From a virus, in the IMG/VR virus record IMGVR_UViG_3300008262_007086, positions 1 to 20,426 of that record: 20,426 nt of DNA; one strand, written 5' to 3'. The notes below the pieces were generated by a model. The model did no database searches, was not told the DNA's origin, and saw only the letters and a list, made by a program, of their open reading frames with translations. Both the position numbers and the translations under genes were made by a program. Shown here one piece after another: positions 1 through 6,396 of this stretch. Each line of letters starts with the position of its first letter. The first letter of the stretch is position 1.

Positions 1-33
1 CGGCGGGCGAATTCGGTTAAAAATTCAGGCTCA

Positions 34-108
34 CGGGGTGTAGCGCAGTCTGGCTAGCGCATCTGGTTTGGGACCAGAGGGTCGTAGGTTCGAATCCTAT
101 CACCCCGA
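34..108 (+). tRNA. tRNA-Pro (anticodon TGG)
   Basis: The acceptor arms CGGGGTG (34-40) and CACCCCG (101-107) pair perfectly, with A108 as discriminator base. The anticodon stem TCTGG/CCAGA encloses a seven-base loop TTTGGGA, giving anticodon TGG, which reads proline codon CCA. The T arm contains the standard GGTTCGAATCC. CCA is not encoded; GAC follows the acceptor stem. The tRNA reads rightward and its 3' end abuts the recombinase gene on the other strand, which overlaps it through position 54. The tRNA therefore appears to be the integration target of the element to its right. Confidence 0.96.
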
Positions 109-1589
109 CTTGATTGGACAGCAAGCCGTTCGGCCAAAAAATCGAACGGCTTAGTCTTTGTCAGCACTAGACTTACGTCGCTCAGGGTGCGGTTCAAACA
201 AAGCAAATTCAAGATTTCTCTTTTTTGCATGTTGTTTGAACAAAGCCACAAATCTCCTACGTTTTGGCTCCAATCGAAGAGTTTTAGCCCCAACTCGCTG
301 TTGACGTGCTCCAACGCAACCACCTTCTCGTACGACTCCTCTACCCCCTTTAAGTCGCTCTTGAGCTGGTTCGATTTCGCCGAATAAGTGTCCTGGTCGA
401 GCGTCCCGGCGAGGTAAGCATCCAGCAATCGTTGTTGCATATTGGCCAATTCCGTCTTGCGCTTATTGAGCTGGGTCAGTTGCCGTTTCTTCGATTCGGC
501 AATGTCGGCAAACGCCTCGTGGATCGACTGTCGGAACCAACCCGCGATCTCGGGTGTCGGAAACCTTAGCGCGTGGAGATCTTTGATGATGGCCATCTCA
601 AGGTCGCACTCACGCCACCGGATCTTGGGATGATCCGGTCCGGGCTTGTTGTTGGCACATCGGTAGTAGACGTGCTCGTTTTGACCTCCCCCTTTTAGCT
701 TGCGTACGATCTTTTCTCCGGTGATCGCCTGACCGCAGTACGCGCAGCTGATAAGTCCGCCCGAATAGGCGAGACTCGGATTTCCCGTCCTGCGGTTCTT
801 GCCATGCATGATGTCACGGCACATATCGAAAAGGCTTCGGTCTATGAAGGTCTTGTATTTTCCCTTATGCATCTGCCCACGCCGGTAGATCTCTCCAATG
901 TAGAACCGGTTTCGCAGGATATGGGCAATCGATGTCCGACCGAATCTGGCTTGATGGTCTCTGTAGACGTAACCTTCTTCAACTAGCTTGTCAGCCACCG
1001 AATCGATGGTGTAATTGCCAGTGGCATAGAGCTCAAATATGCGTAAAACCGTCCTGGATCGCTCTGGATGCGGCTGGACGGGTTCGTTGCGATCTGGAAC
1101 GTTCATATAGCCGTAGGGTGCTAAACCTGTGGGCCAACCCTGTCGGACTTTCTCATCGATCCCCTTGAGGACCTCGTTCCGCAAGTTATCGCTGTAGTAT
1201 TGGGCGACGGCGGCCATGACGTTGAACGATAACGCGCCGGCAGCTCCGGGCCCAAACTGGTTGTCCACAAATGCCAGATGCACCCCGCACTGATCCTCCA
1301 ATTCTTGCATCCGCACCGCATCTCGCATATTTCGGCAGATACGATCGAGCTTGTGGCTGACGATCGCTGCAATCTTTTGCTTCCTGGCGTTGGAACGCAC
1401 CCAGCGGTACATCTCGTTAAAGACAAGACGCTCGGCACCTCTTTTGGCCGACTCTGCAACGATGAATTCACGGATACAAGTCCATCCGGAGCGTTCCACT
1501 TTCTCTCTGGTGGCACGCAACTGAGCGTCGATCGAATAACCTTCGCGCTGTTCCCGCGAGGAAACTCTTGCCCAAATCACTACGTTCAT
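54..1589 (-). CDS. Large serine recombinase (integrase) ending inside tRNA-Pro
   Basis: A 511-residue large serine recombinase, the enzyme class that integrates and excises phages and integrative elements by serine-mediated strand exchange. The N-terminal resolvase fold begins at once, with the nucleophile in WARVSSREQ (about Ser10 or Ser11) and a DRICRNMRD helix. The Recombinase domain (about residues 165-275, around GLAPYGYMNVPD and RNRFYIGEIYRRG) follows. Next comes a zinc-ribbon (CAYCGQ, then YYRCANN and WREC) and a coiled-coil segment (about 370-430), so the domain order and length are normal and it looks intact. AAGGA just upstream supports ATG at 1589. The last ~16 residues (GDRIRTYDPLVPNQMR) are the complement of the tRNA-Pro gene, so the present C-terminus was created by the junction. 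It is the last gene of a three-gene leftward operon, 4 bases after the 78-residue gene. Confidence 0.95.
   Translation of the reverse strand: MNVVIWARVSSREQREGYSIDAQLRATREKVERSGWTCIREFIVAESAKRGAERLVFNEMYRWVRSNARKQKIAAIVSHKLDRICRNMRDAVRMQELEDQCGVHLAFVDNQFGPGAAGALSFNVMAAVAQYYSDNLRNEVLKGIDEKVRQGWPTGLAPYGYMNVPDRNEPVQPHPERSRTVLRIFELYATGNYTIDSVADKLVEEGYVYRDHQARFGRTSIAHILRNRFYIGEIYRRGQMHKGKYKTFIDRSLFDMCRDIMHGKNRRTGNPSLAYSGGLISCAYCGQAITGEKIVRKLKGGGQNEHVYYRCANNKPGPDHPKIRWRECDLEMAIIKDLHALRFPTPEIAGWFRQSIHEAFADIAESKKRQLTQLNKRKTELANMQQRLLDAYLAGTLDQDTYSAKSNQLKSDLKGVEESYEKVVALEHVNSELGLKLFDWSQNVGDLWLCSNNMQKREILNLLCLNRTLSDVSLVLTKTKPFDFLAERLAVQSSRGDRIRTYDPLVPNQMR
60..125. other. Putative attachment-site junction at the tRNA-Pro 3' end
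   Basis: The integrase reading frame crosses from its own conserved C-terminal segment (KPFDFLAERLAV) into the complement of the tRNA with no stop until position 54. This is what an element integrated at or just beside the 3' end of the tRNA would give. The exact crossover cannot be read, because serine integrases share only a short core between att sites. No second copy of the tRNA 3' end was seen in the window. Confidence 0.45.
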
Positions 1590-1593
1590 CTCT

Positions 1594-1830
1594 CTATCCT
1601 TTCTGAACTTCCATCAATACTTCCGCAAGCCGCTTCACGTTGGAAAGGATCTCGACCGCTTCGCTGTCGGAAACCTCGCGTCCGTAAGCTTTGCTCCAGA
1701 CCCGTTTGGTTTCCTCGAGAAATTCGATCGTTATCCAAGCATTCCTAGCGAAGAACTCTTCGACTCGCTCGTCGGACACAGGAGGCTCGGTTTTGGTGAA
1801 AAGTCCAGGGGTTCTGCGGTTATTTGGCAC
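1594..1830 (-). CDS. Hypothetical protein, 78 aa, in the recombinase operon
   Basis: A small protein of unrecognised family. It is predicted to be mostly helical, with charged amphipathic stretches (DERVEEFFARNAW; SNVKRLAEVLMEVQ) and no transmembrane segment or cysteine pair. The start is GTG at 1830, with a GGAAGG about 11 bases upstream. It lies 20 bases downstream of the sigma-like gene and 4 bases upstream of the recombinase, whose ribosome-binding site overlaps this gene's end, so the three genes are probably co-transcribed and translationally linked. Its position suggests an accessory to integration or its regulation (a directionality factor is one possibility), but nothing in the sequence proves that. 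Confidence 0.72.
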   Translation of the reverse strand: MPNNRRTPGLFTKTEPPVSDERVEEFFARNAWITIEFLEETKRVWSKAYGREVSDSEAVEILSNVKRLAEVLMEVQKG

Positions 1831-1850
1831 GATTTACCAATCCTTCCAGA

Positions 1851-2378
1851 TCAATGTGAGTTGCAGGAATCGGAGCCTAGGCCGACCTCGATGAATCGCT
1901 CGCGAATCGCATCGATGTGCTTTCGCACGGTGTGCCAGGACATGTTCAAACTCTGAGCGATCTCGTTGATCGATTGCCCCTGAGCCAGCGCATCGCAGAT
2001 CCGCTGCGAGACCTCGCACAACGTCGATCGAGCGGCAGTCACGTCGGCCAACATGCTGATCTGCGACTCGATATCGCTACCGCTTGTGTTGCCGGCTAGA
2101 TCATTGGGGATGTTCTCACTTCCGGTGACATGCTCGGCATAGCGTGTCTTGGTTCGCTTGTAGTTCCGAAGCTGCCTGTCAATGATGGCTGTGATGGCCG
2201 TCTGGCTCGATGCTCCGTTGGATCGCTCGGGATCGAACTGGAAATCCATGAGCACCATGAGGATCTGCTGCTGCGCGTCCTCGATGTCTTGCCTGCGCAA
2301 TCCCATGCGGCGAGCACGCGATGCGATCCACTTACAGATGGTCTTGTTGGTCGGTCGTTTGAATGCTGAGTCAGACAT
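1851..2378 (-). CDS. Sigma-70-like / LuxR-type HTH regulator
   Basis: A 175-residue protein resembling a small sigma-70-family factor. The N-terminal half has a region-2-like helical stretch (ARRMGLRRQDIEDAQQQ, then a basic NYKRTKTR). The C-terminal part (about residues 125-170) has a region-4-like helix-turn-helix: ICDALAQGQSINEIAQ followed by LNMSWHTVRKHIDAIR. ATG at 2378 is preferred over an in-frame TTG at 2390. It heads the leftward operon ending in the recombinase and borders the iteron-rich region, so it is a natural candidate for a transcriptional regulator of the element. Whether it truly recruits core polymerase or is a plain DNA-binding repressor or activator cannot be decided from sequence alone. 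Confidence 0.78.
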   Translation of the reverse strand: MSDSAFKRPTNKTICKWIASRARRMGLRRQDIEDAQQQILMVLMDFQFDPERSNGASSQTAITAIIDRQLRNYKRTKTRYAEHVTGSENIPNDLAGNTSGSDIESQISMLADVTAARSTLCEVSQRICDALAQGQSINEIAQSLNMSWHTVRKHIDAIRERFIEVGLGSDSCNSH

Positions 2379-2428
2379 GATGCGTTCCAATGGCCTACGT
2401 GTGTGTCTTTAACGCGTGGCTATTGTTC

Positions 2429-2445
2429 GCAAATTACAGGGTCAT
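2429..2445 (+). repeat. 17-bp direct repeat, copy 1
   Basis: The 17-mer GCAAATTACAGGGTCAT occurs here and again, identically, at 2569-2585, exactly 140 bases later. The two copies flank the three tandem iterons, as expected of a protein-binding site bounding an operator or origin. Confidence 0.85.
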
Positions 2446-2498
2446 GTCTGTAGAGTCAGACATAGAGTCTCAGACTCATATTGCTCGGCTGGATCAAA

Positions 2499-2558
2499 CT
2501 CAGATTCAATCCATTGCACTGAGATTCTATACATCGCACTGAGATTCAATCCATTGAG
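2499..2558 (+). repeat. Three tandem 20-bp iterons
   Basis: Three abutting 20-base units start at 2499, 2519 and 2539. Units 1 and 3 share the core GATTCAATCCATTG; unit 2 reads GATTCTATACATCG at the same place. The 20-base period is close to two helical turns, so bound proteins would line up on one DNA face. Such iterons are typical of replication origins and multi-site operators. The position between the regulator and the replication genes supports either role. Confidence 0.85.
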
Positions 2559-2560
2559 CA

Positions 2561-2585
2561 ATGACCCTGCAAATTACAGGGTCAT
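2561..2585. promoter_or_regulatory. Inverted repeat, probable operator
   Basis: ATGACCCTG (2561-2569) and CAGGGTCAT (2577-2585) form a perfect 9-bp inverted repeat around the 7-base spacer CAAATTA. The right arm belongs to the second copy of the 17-bp direct repeat. A half-site (CAGGGTCAT, 2437-2445) also lies in the first copy. This is the usual design of a dimeric repressor or activator site. Confidence 0.65.
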
Positions 2586-2619
2586 CGGCAAATGTCATTT
2601 ATTGCCCAAGCGCGCGAAG

Positions 2620-2648
2620 TTGAGGGTCGAGCGGCAAATAATTATATG
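2620..2648 (+). promoter_or_regulatory. Possible promoter of the replication operon
   Basis: TTGAGG (2620-2625) resembles a -35 box, and an AT-rich block AATAATTATATG ending at 2648 supplies a plausible -10 (TTATAT, 2642-2647, 16-base spacer). It lies about 180 bases before the first gene and just right of the inverted-repeat operator. Planctomycete promoter rules are poorly defined, so this is tentative. Confidence 0.3.
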
Positions 2649-2826
2649 GAGGCCTTTCGCTTCCAAACTCGAAAACGCAGCGTTTTGCGAATTCGGGTTT
2701 CTTGGCCGACGGCAGTAAGCAGGTGGGATGGCGTATCGCAGCAAACTTTTCTCGATCGGACTCCCTGTGCCCATCTGCTTACTGACTTCTTTCACCCCTG
2801 GTTTTGTTCTTGTAAGGAAAACGTGT

Positions 2827-3639
2827 ATGAGTTTATTACAACAAGTGCAGCGTGGTAGATCCCATCTGCCACCTCGAATGCTAGTCTACGGCACCGAAGG
2901 GGTCGGCAAGAGCAGCCTGGCTGCCGCAACCCCCAAACCGATCTTCATCCAGACCGAAGATGGCCTGGGCGAGATCGATTGCGACAAGTTTCCGCTGGCC
3001 AAATCCCTCGAGGACGTGGTCGCGGCGCTCACAGAGCTGGAAACCCAAGCTCACGACTACCAGACCGTGGCGATCGATTCGCTCGATTGGCTCGAACGCC
3101 TGATCTGGGATGCGGTATGCCGGCGTGAGACGGTCAATTCGATCGAGAAAGTCGGCGGCGGATACGGCAAGGGCTACACGCTAGCCTTGGACTACTGGCG
3201 TCGATTGATCGACAAGCTCGGTAATCTCCATCGCGATCGCGGCATGATGGTTTTTCTGATCGCTCATGCCAAGGTCGAGAAGTTCGAGGATCCGGAAGCG
3301 CCGGCCTACGATCGCTACTCACCCCGTCTGCACAAACACGCTAGCGCCATCATCACCGAATGGTGCGACGCGGTTCTTTTTGCCACCAAGCGTTTCATCA
3401 CCCGCACCGAGGAGAGCAGTTTCGGTCGCCAAAGAGCGATCGCTGCCCCGGTTGGTGCTGCCGGAGGTGAACGCATCTTGAAAACCGTCGGAGGCCCATC
3501 GTGTGTGGCCAAGAACCGTTACCGGCTAGCACCGGAGATTCCATTGGCTTGGGATGCGATCGTTGGCGGCATCCTCGGCTCTACCAACGAAACTGCCAAC
3601 ACCGTTTCTGTTTCAGAAGGAGCTACTCACCTTGGCTAA
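2827..3639 (+). CDS. Sak4/RecA-like phage ATPase (AAA_24 type)
   Basis: A 270-residue P-loop ATPase of the kind found in phage recombination modules (AAA_24/Sak4-like), which help single-strand annealing or strand exchange with a partner SSB-like protein. The Walker A motif GTEGVGKSS is at residues 22-30, and a Walker B-like strand (TVAIDSLDW) is near residue 83. A downstream FLIAHAKVEKF matches the sensor-like strand of RecA-type folds. ATG 2827 is chosen over the longer in-frame start at 2728 because AAGGA (2814-2818) sits 8 bases upstream and homology-like sequence begins only after it. It is the first gene of the rightward operon and overlaps the DUF669 gene by 8 bases, a pairing common in phages. 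Confidence 0.88.
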   Translation: MSLLQQVQRGRSHLPPRMLVYGTEGVGKSSLAAATPKPIFIQTEDGLGEIDCDKFPLAKSLEDVVAALTELETQAHDYQTVAIDSLDWLERLIWDAVCRRETVNSIEKVGGGYGKGYTLALDYWRRLIDKLGNLHRDRGMMVFLIAHAKVEKFEDPEAPAYDRYSPRLHKHASAIITEWCDAVLFATKRFITRTEESSFGRQRAIAAPVGAAGGERILKTVGGPSCVAKNRYRLAPEIPLAWDAIVGGILGSTNETANTVSVSEGATHLG

Positions 3640-4090
3640 TCTCAACAACTTCAACGCAAATCAGGTGGAACCCACCTCGGATTTCGAACCGATCCCATCA
3701 GGCAAGTACCTGGCGGTGATCACCGAGTCGGAGCTCAAGCCGACGAAAGCTGGATCGGGCAGTTATTTGCAGCTGACCTTTCAGATCATCGATGGGGAAT
3801 ACAAAGGTCGATTCCTTTGGTCCCGACTCAACCTCTACAACTCGAATGCCACGGCTGTGAAGATCGCCCAAGCGGAGCTCTCGGCGATCTGCCGTGCCGT
3901 TGGGGTTCTTACGCCAAAGGACTCCGTCGAGCTGCATAACTTGCCACTTGAGATCAACGTCAAGTGCCGCAAGCGTGACGATGCGGACGAGATCACTAAC
4001 GAGATTAAGTCCTACAAGAAGCAGGCGACGGCGACCGCACAGCCACAGCCGGCTAGTCAGATGACGGCTCCTTGGAGACGAGGATCGTGA
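3632..4090 (+). CDS. DUF669 family protein (putative ssDNA-binding recombination partner)
   Basis: A 152-residue protein matching the DUF669 pattern: an N-terminal SDFEPIPSGKYLAVITESE, then a beta-rich core with SGSYLQLTFQIIDGEYKGR and LWSRLNLYNSN, and a Gln/Pro/Ala-rich tail. DUF669 proteins sit beside Sak4/AAA_24 ATPases in many phages and are thought to act as SSB-like partners; that role is from family context. The TTG at 3632 is the likely start, with AAGGAG (3617-3622) 9 bases upstream, overlapping the ATPase stop by 8 bases. Upstream in-frame codons lack a ribosome-binding site. Confidence 0.85.
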   Translation: MANLNNFNANQVEPTSDFEPIPSGKYLAVITESELKPTKAGSGSYLQLTFQIIDGEYKGRFLWSRLNLYNSNATAVKIAQAELSAICRAVGVLTPKDSVELHNLPLEINVKCRKRDDADEITNEIKSYKKQATATAQPQPASQMTAPWRRGS

Positions 4091-4440
4091 TCGAACTTGA
4101 ACTGCCGTACCCGCCGTCAGTGAACCATTACTGGCGGCGGGTGGGAGCACGGACGCTCATCAGTCGCAAGGGTCGAATCTTCCGACAAAAGGTCGTTTCG
4201 ATCCTTGCGGCCCGCGGCGTTTGCCCACTCGATGGCGACTTGGAAGTCCTCGTCGAACTCTATCCCCCGGACCGTCGTCGCCGGGACGTGGACAACACAC
4301 TCAAAGCTTTGCTCGATGCGCTTGGGCAAGGGAGTGCATACCACGACGACAGCCAAATCATCCACCTAGACACCTGGAAACGCGAACCAATCCCCGGAGG
4401 CATGGTTTTTGTACGCATCTCGATATGTAGGAGAGTGTAA
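4087..4440 (+). CDS. rusA: RusA-type Holliday junction resolvase
   Basis: A 117-residue RusA-family endonuclease, which cuts four-way junctions produced by recombination or replication of phage DNA. It opens with the family's ELPYPPSVNHYWRR and carries the acidic metal-binding cluster RRRDVDNTLKALLDAL followed by HDDSQI. Length matches the family (about 120 residues). GTG 4087 is the best start because it overlaps the preceding TGA as GTGA and GGAG lies about 9 bases upstream; a TTG at 4072 is an alternative. Its place between DUF669 and a helicase is typical of phage recombination cassettes. Confidence 0.93.
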   Translation: MIELELPYPPSVNHYWRRVGARTLISRKGRIFRQKVVSILAARGVCPLDGDLEVLVELYPPDRRRRDVDNTLKALLDALGQGSAYHDDSQIIHLDTWKREPIPGGMVFVRISICRRV

Positions 4441-4442
4441 CG

Positions 4443-4727
4443 ATGACAAAGAGTATCAAACGAATTGTATGCAGCGATTGTGGAACGAGTGTCTCTAGAA
4501 AACACCATGAGTGCCCTGAATGCGGCGCTTTGATGCCGGCGAGAAAACGCCGGGTGAGTCTACCGAGTGTCGATCCTGAATGCGATGGAGTCAGAGAGGC
4601 GCGGCGCAGCCTTGACTCTCGCCTTGGTGAAGGCTTTGGCATGATGATCGATGGCTTCGAATGGATCGATCAGGTCTTCAGCGATGACAACACGCTCGCT
4701 GGTCGCGATTCGTACGATGAGGAGTAG
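4443..4727 (+). CDS. Zinc-ribbon protein, 94 aa
   Basis: A small protein with a clear N-terminal zinc ribbon: CSDC at residues 10-13 and CPEC at 24-27, each followed by Gly, then a basic segment (PARKRR). The C-terminal half is acidic and shows no known motif. AGGAGA (4428-4433) precedes the ATG by 9 bases, and its end carries the AGGAG for the downstream helicase, so the two are translationally linked. A nucleic-acid-binding or protein-adaptor role is plausible; the specific function is unknown. Confidence 0.85.
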   Translation: MTKSIKRIVCSDCGTSVSRKHHECPECGALMPARKRRVSLPSVDPECDGVREARRSLDSRLGEGFGMMIDGFEWIDQVFSDDNTLAGRDSYDEE

Positions 4728-4731
4728 CGCC

Positions 4732-6396
4732 GTGCTTTTGCGTCCCTATCAACAAGCGGCAGTCGATGCGGTCTACGACCATCTGCGTCAGCGCGATGAC
4801 AATCCTTGTGTGGTCATTCCAACAGCGGGGGGGAAAACTCCCTGTATGGCCACGATTTGCAAGGATGCCGTCACACTTTGGCAAGGTCGCGTTCTGGTAC
4901 TGGCCCACGTCAAAGAGCTGCTGCAGCAAACCGCCGACAAGCTTACAGCAGTCTGCCCCGAGGTGGACTTCGGTATCTATTCGGCAGGCCTCAAGCGTCG
5001 CGACACCAACAATGCCGTCATCATCGCCGGTATTCAATCGGTATATAAGCGTGCTTGTGAGCTAGATCGGTTCGATCTGATCATTATCGATGAGGCGCAC
5101 CTTATTAGTCCTGATGGTGAGGGAATGTACCAGCAATTCCTTGCCGATGCCAAGAAGGTCAACCCGCACCTCCGCATCATTGGGTTTACAGCCACGCCGT
5201 TTCGGCTCAAGGACGGTGAGATCTGTGCCCCTGAAAACATCCTCAACACGATTTGTTACGAGGTTGGAATCAAGGAACTGATCCGAGATGGTTTTTTGTG
5301 TCCGCTTATCTCTAAGTCTGGCAAAGAGCAAATCGACTTTGGATCGCTGCACATTCGCGCTGGCGAATTCGTGGCCGACGAGGTCGAAGCTCTCATGGAT
5401 AGCGAATCGCTGGTTGAATCCGTGTGTCGCGAGATCGTCGAGTACTCGGCCGACCGCAAAGCCGTGCTGATTTTCTCGAGCGGTGTTCGACATGGCAACC
5501 ACATCGTCGATACCCTTCGAGACAAACACGGCATCGAGTGCGGATTCGTCACTGGCGAAACCTCCTCGGAGGATCGGGACCGATTGCTCTCGCGATTCCG
5601 CAGTGGCCAATTGAAATACCTGTGCAACGTCAACGTGCTGACCACCGGCTTCGATGCACCCAACATCGATTGCGTGGCCCTGGTACGTCCGACGTCTTCA
5701 CCAGGTCTTTTTTACCAAGCTGTCGGGAGAGGCTTCAGGCTTCATCCGAGCAAACAGAACTGTTTAGTCCTCGACTTTGGTGGCAATGTTCTTAGGCACG
5801 GGCCGGTCGATTGCCTGCGGATCAAACCTGCAGGGAGCCAATCGACTGGAGAGGCACCTGCCAAGCAATGTCCCAAGTGCAACGCACTCATCGCGATGGG
5901 GTACGCGAATTGCCCGGAGTGCGGTTTTACCTTTCCCCCACCCGAAAAACAGACCCACGAAGCCCAAGCGACCCAAGCACCGATCCTATCTGGCCAAGTC
6001 ACCAACACACACTACCAAGTCACCGACACACATTACTACAGCCATCTCAAACGTGGGGCCGCCGACGATGCACCTAGATCGATGCGAGTCGATTACATCG
6101 TTGGTTTCCGCACGCACAAGTCCGAATGGGTTTGCTTCGAACACTCAGGCTACGCACGGCAACGTGCGATCTCTTGGTGGAAACAGCGATCCCTGGATCC
6201 GGTTCCATCTACCACCGACGAAGCACTAGCTCGAATCGAAGGGGGGGCCGTTGCGCAAACCCTTGCGATCGTTGTTCGCAGCGTCTCGGGGGAAGAGTAC
6301 GACCGGATCGTCGAGTATGAGCTCGGGCCGATGCCCGCACCGCTCGAGGATTTTACTACACAGACTGAATTTTTAGATGATGAGGTACCATTTTGA
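4732..6396 (+). CDS. DEAD/DEAH-box superfamily 2 helicase with zinc ribbon
   Basis: A 554-residue SF2 helicase that would unwind or remodel DNA during element replication or recombination. It has a Q-motif-like RPYQQAAVDAV at the N-terminus, Walker A PTAGGKT (residues 30-36), DEAH (120-123), the FTATPFR motif III and the QAVGRGFR motif VI (about 328-335). A zinc ribbon follows (CPKC 380-383, CPEC 394-397). After a repetitive linker comes a C-terminal module with YIVGFRTHKSEWVCFEHSG and a Trp-rich stretch seen in some phage helicases. GTG 4732 is chosen because AGGAG (4720-4724) lies 7 bases upstream; the longer in-frame start lies inside the zinc-ribbon gene. Its stop overlaps the next gene's TTG. 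Confidence 0.92.
   Translation: MLLRPYQQAAVDAVYDHLRQRDDNPCVVIPTAGGKTPCMATICKDAVTLWQGRVLVLAHVKELLQQTADKLTAVCPEVDFGIYSAGLKRRDTNNAVIIAGIQSVYKRACELDRFDLIIIDEAHLISPDGEGMYQQFLADAKKVNPHLRIIGFTATPFRLKDGEICAPENILNTICYEVGIKELIRDGFLCPLISKSGKEQIDFGSLHIRAGEFVADEVEALMDSESLVESVCREIVEYSADRKAVLIFSSGVRHGNHIVDTLRDKHGIECGFVTGETSSEDRDRLLSRFRSGQLKYLCNVNVLTTGFDAPNIDCVALVRPTSSPGLFYQAVGRGFRLHPSKQNCLVLDFGGNVLRHGPVDCLRIKPAGSQSTGEAPAKQCPKCNALIAMGYANCPECGFTFPPPEKQTHEAQATQAPILSGQVTNTHYQVTDTHYYSHLKRGAADDAPRSMRVDYIVGFRTHKSEWVCFEHSGYARQRAISWWKQRSLDPVPSTTDEALARIEGGAVAQTLAIVVRSVSGEEYDRIVEYELGPMPAPLEDFTTQTEFLDDEVPF
5995..6036 (+). repeat. 21-bp in-frame tandem repeat in the helicase linker
   Basis: Two adjacent 21-base units differ at two positions and encode QVTNTHY then QVTDTHY, directly after the zinc ribbon. 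It looks like a recent in-frame duplication in a flexible linker. Confidence 0.85.

Larger units (their letters stand above)
2379..2826. other. Divergent control region with repeats
   Basis: This 448-base stretch separates the leftward regulator-recombinase operon from the rightward replication operon. Its left two thirds hold the iterons, the duplicated 17-mer and inverted repeats listed separately. A further short inverted repeat, ATGTCTG (2444-2450) with CAGACAT (2457-2463), overlaps the first 17-mer. Small frames crossing it do not resemble proteins and are broken by the repeats, so I treat it as non-coding. Confidence 0.7.

Noticed and set aside
2499-2558. Possible CRISPR array
   Set aside because: The 20-bp units abut with no unique spacers, so they are iterons.
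2416-2858. Rightward small frames over the iteron region
   Set aside because: They translate repeats and operator sequence and overlap the ATPase start; composition is not protein-like.
5062-5610. 182-codon leftward open frame opposite the helicase
   Set aside because: Antisense shadow of the conserved helicase motifs.
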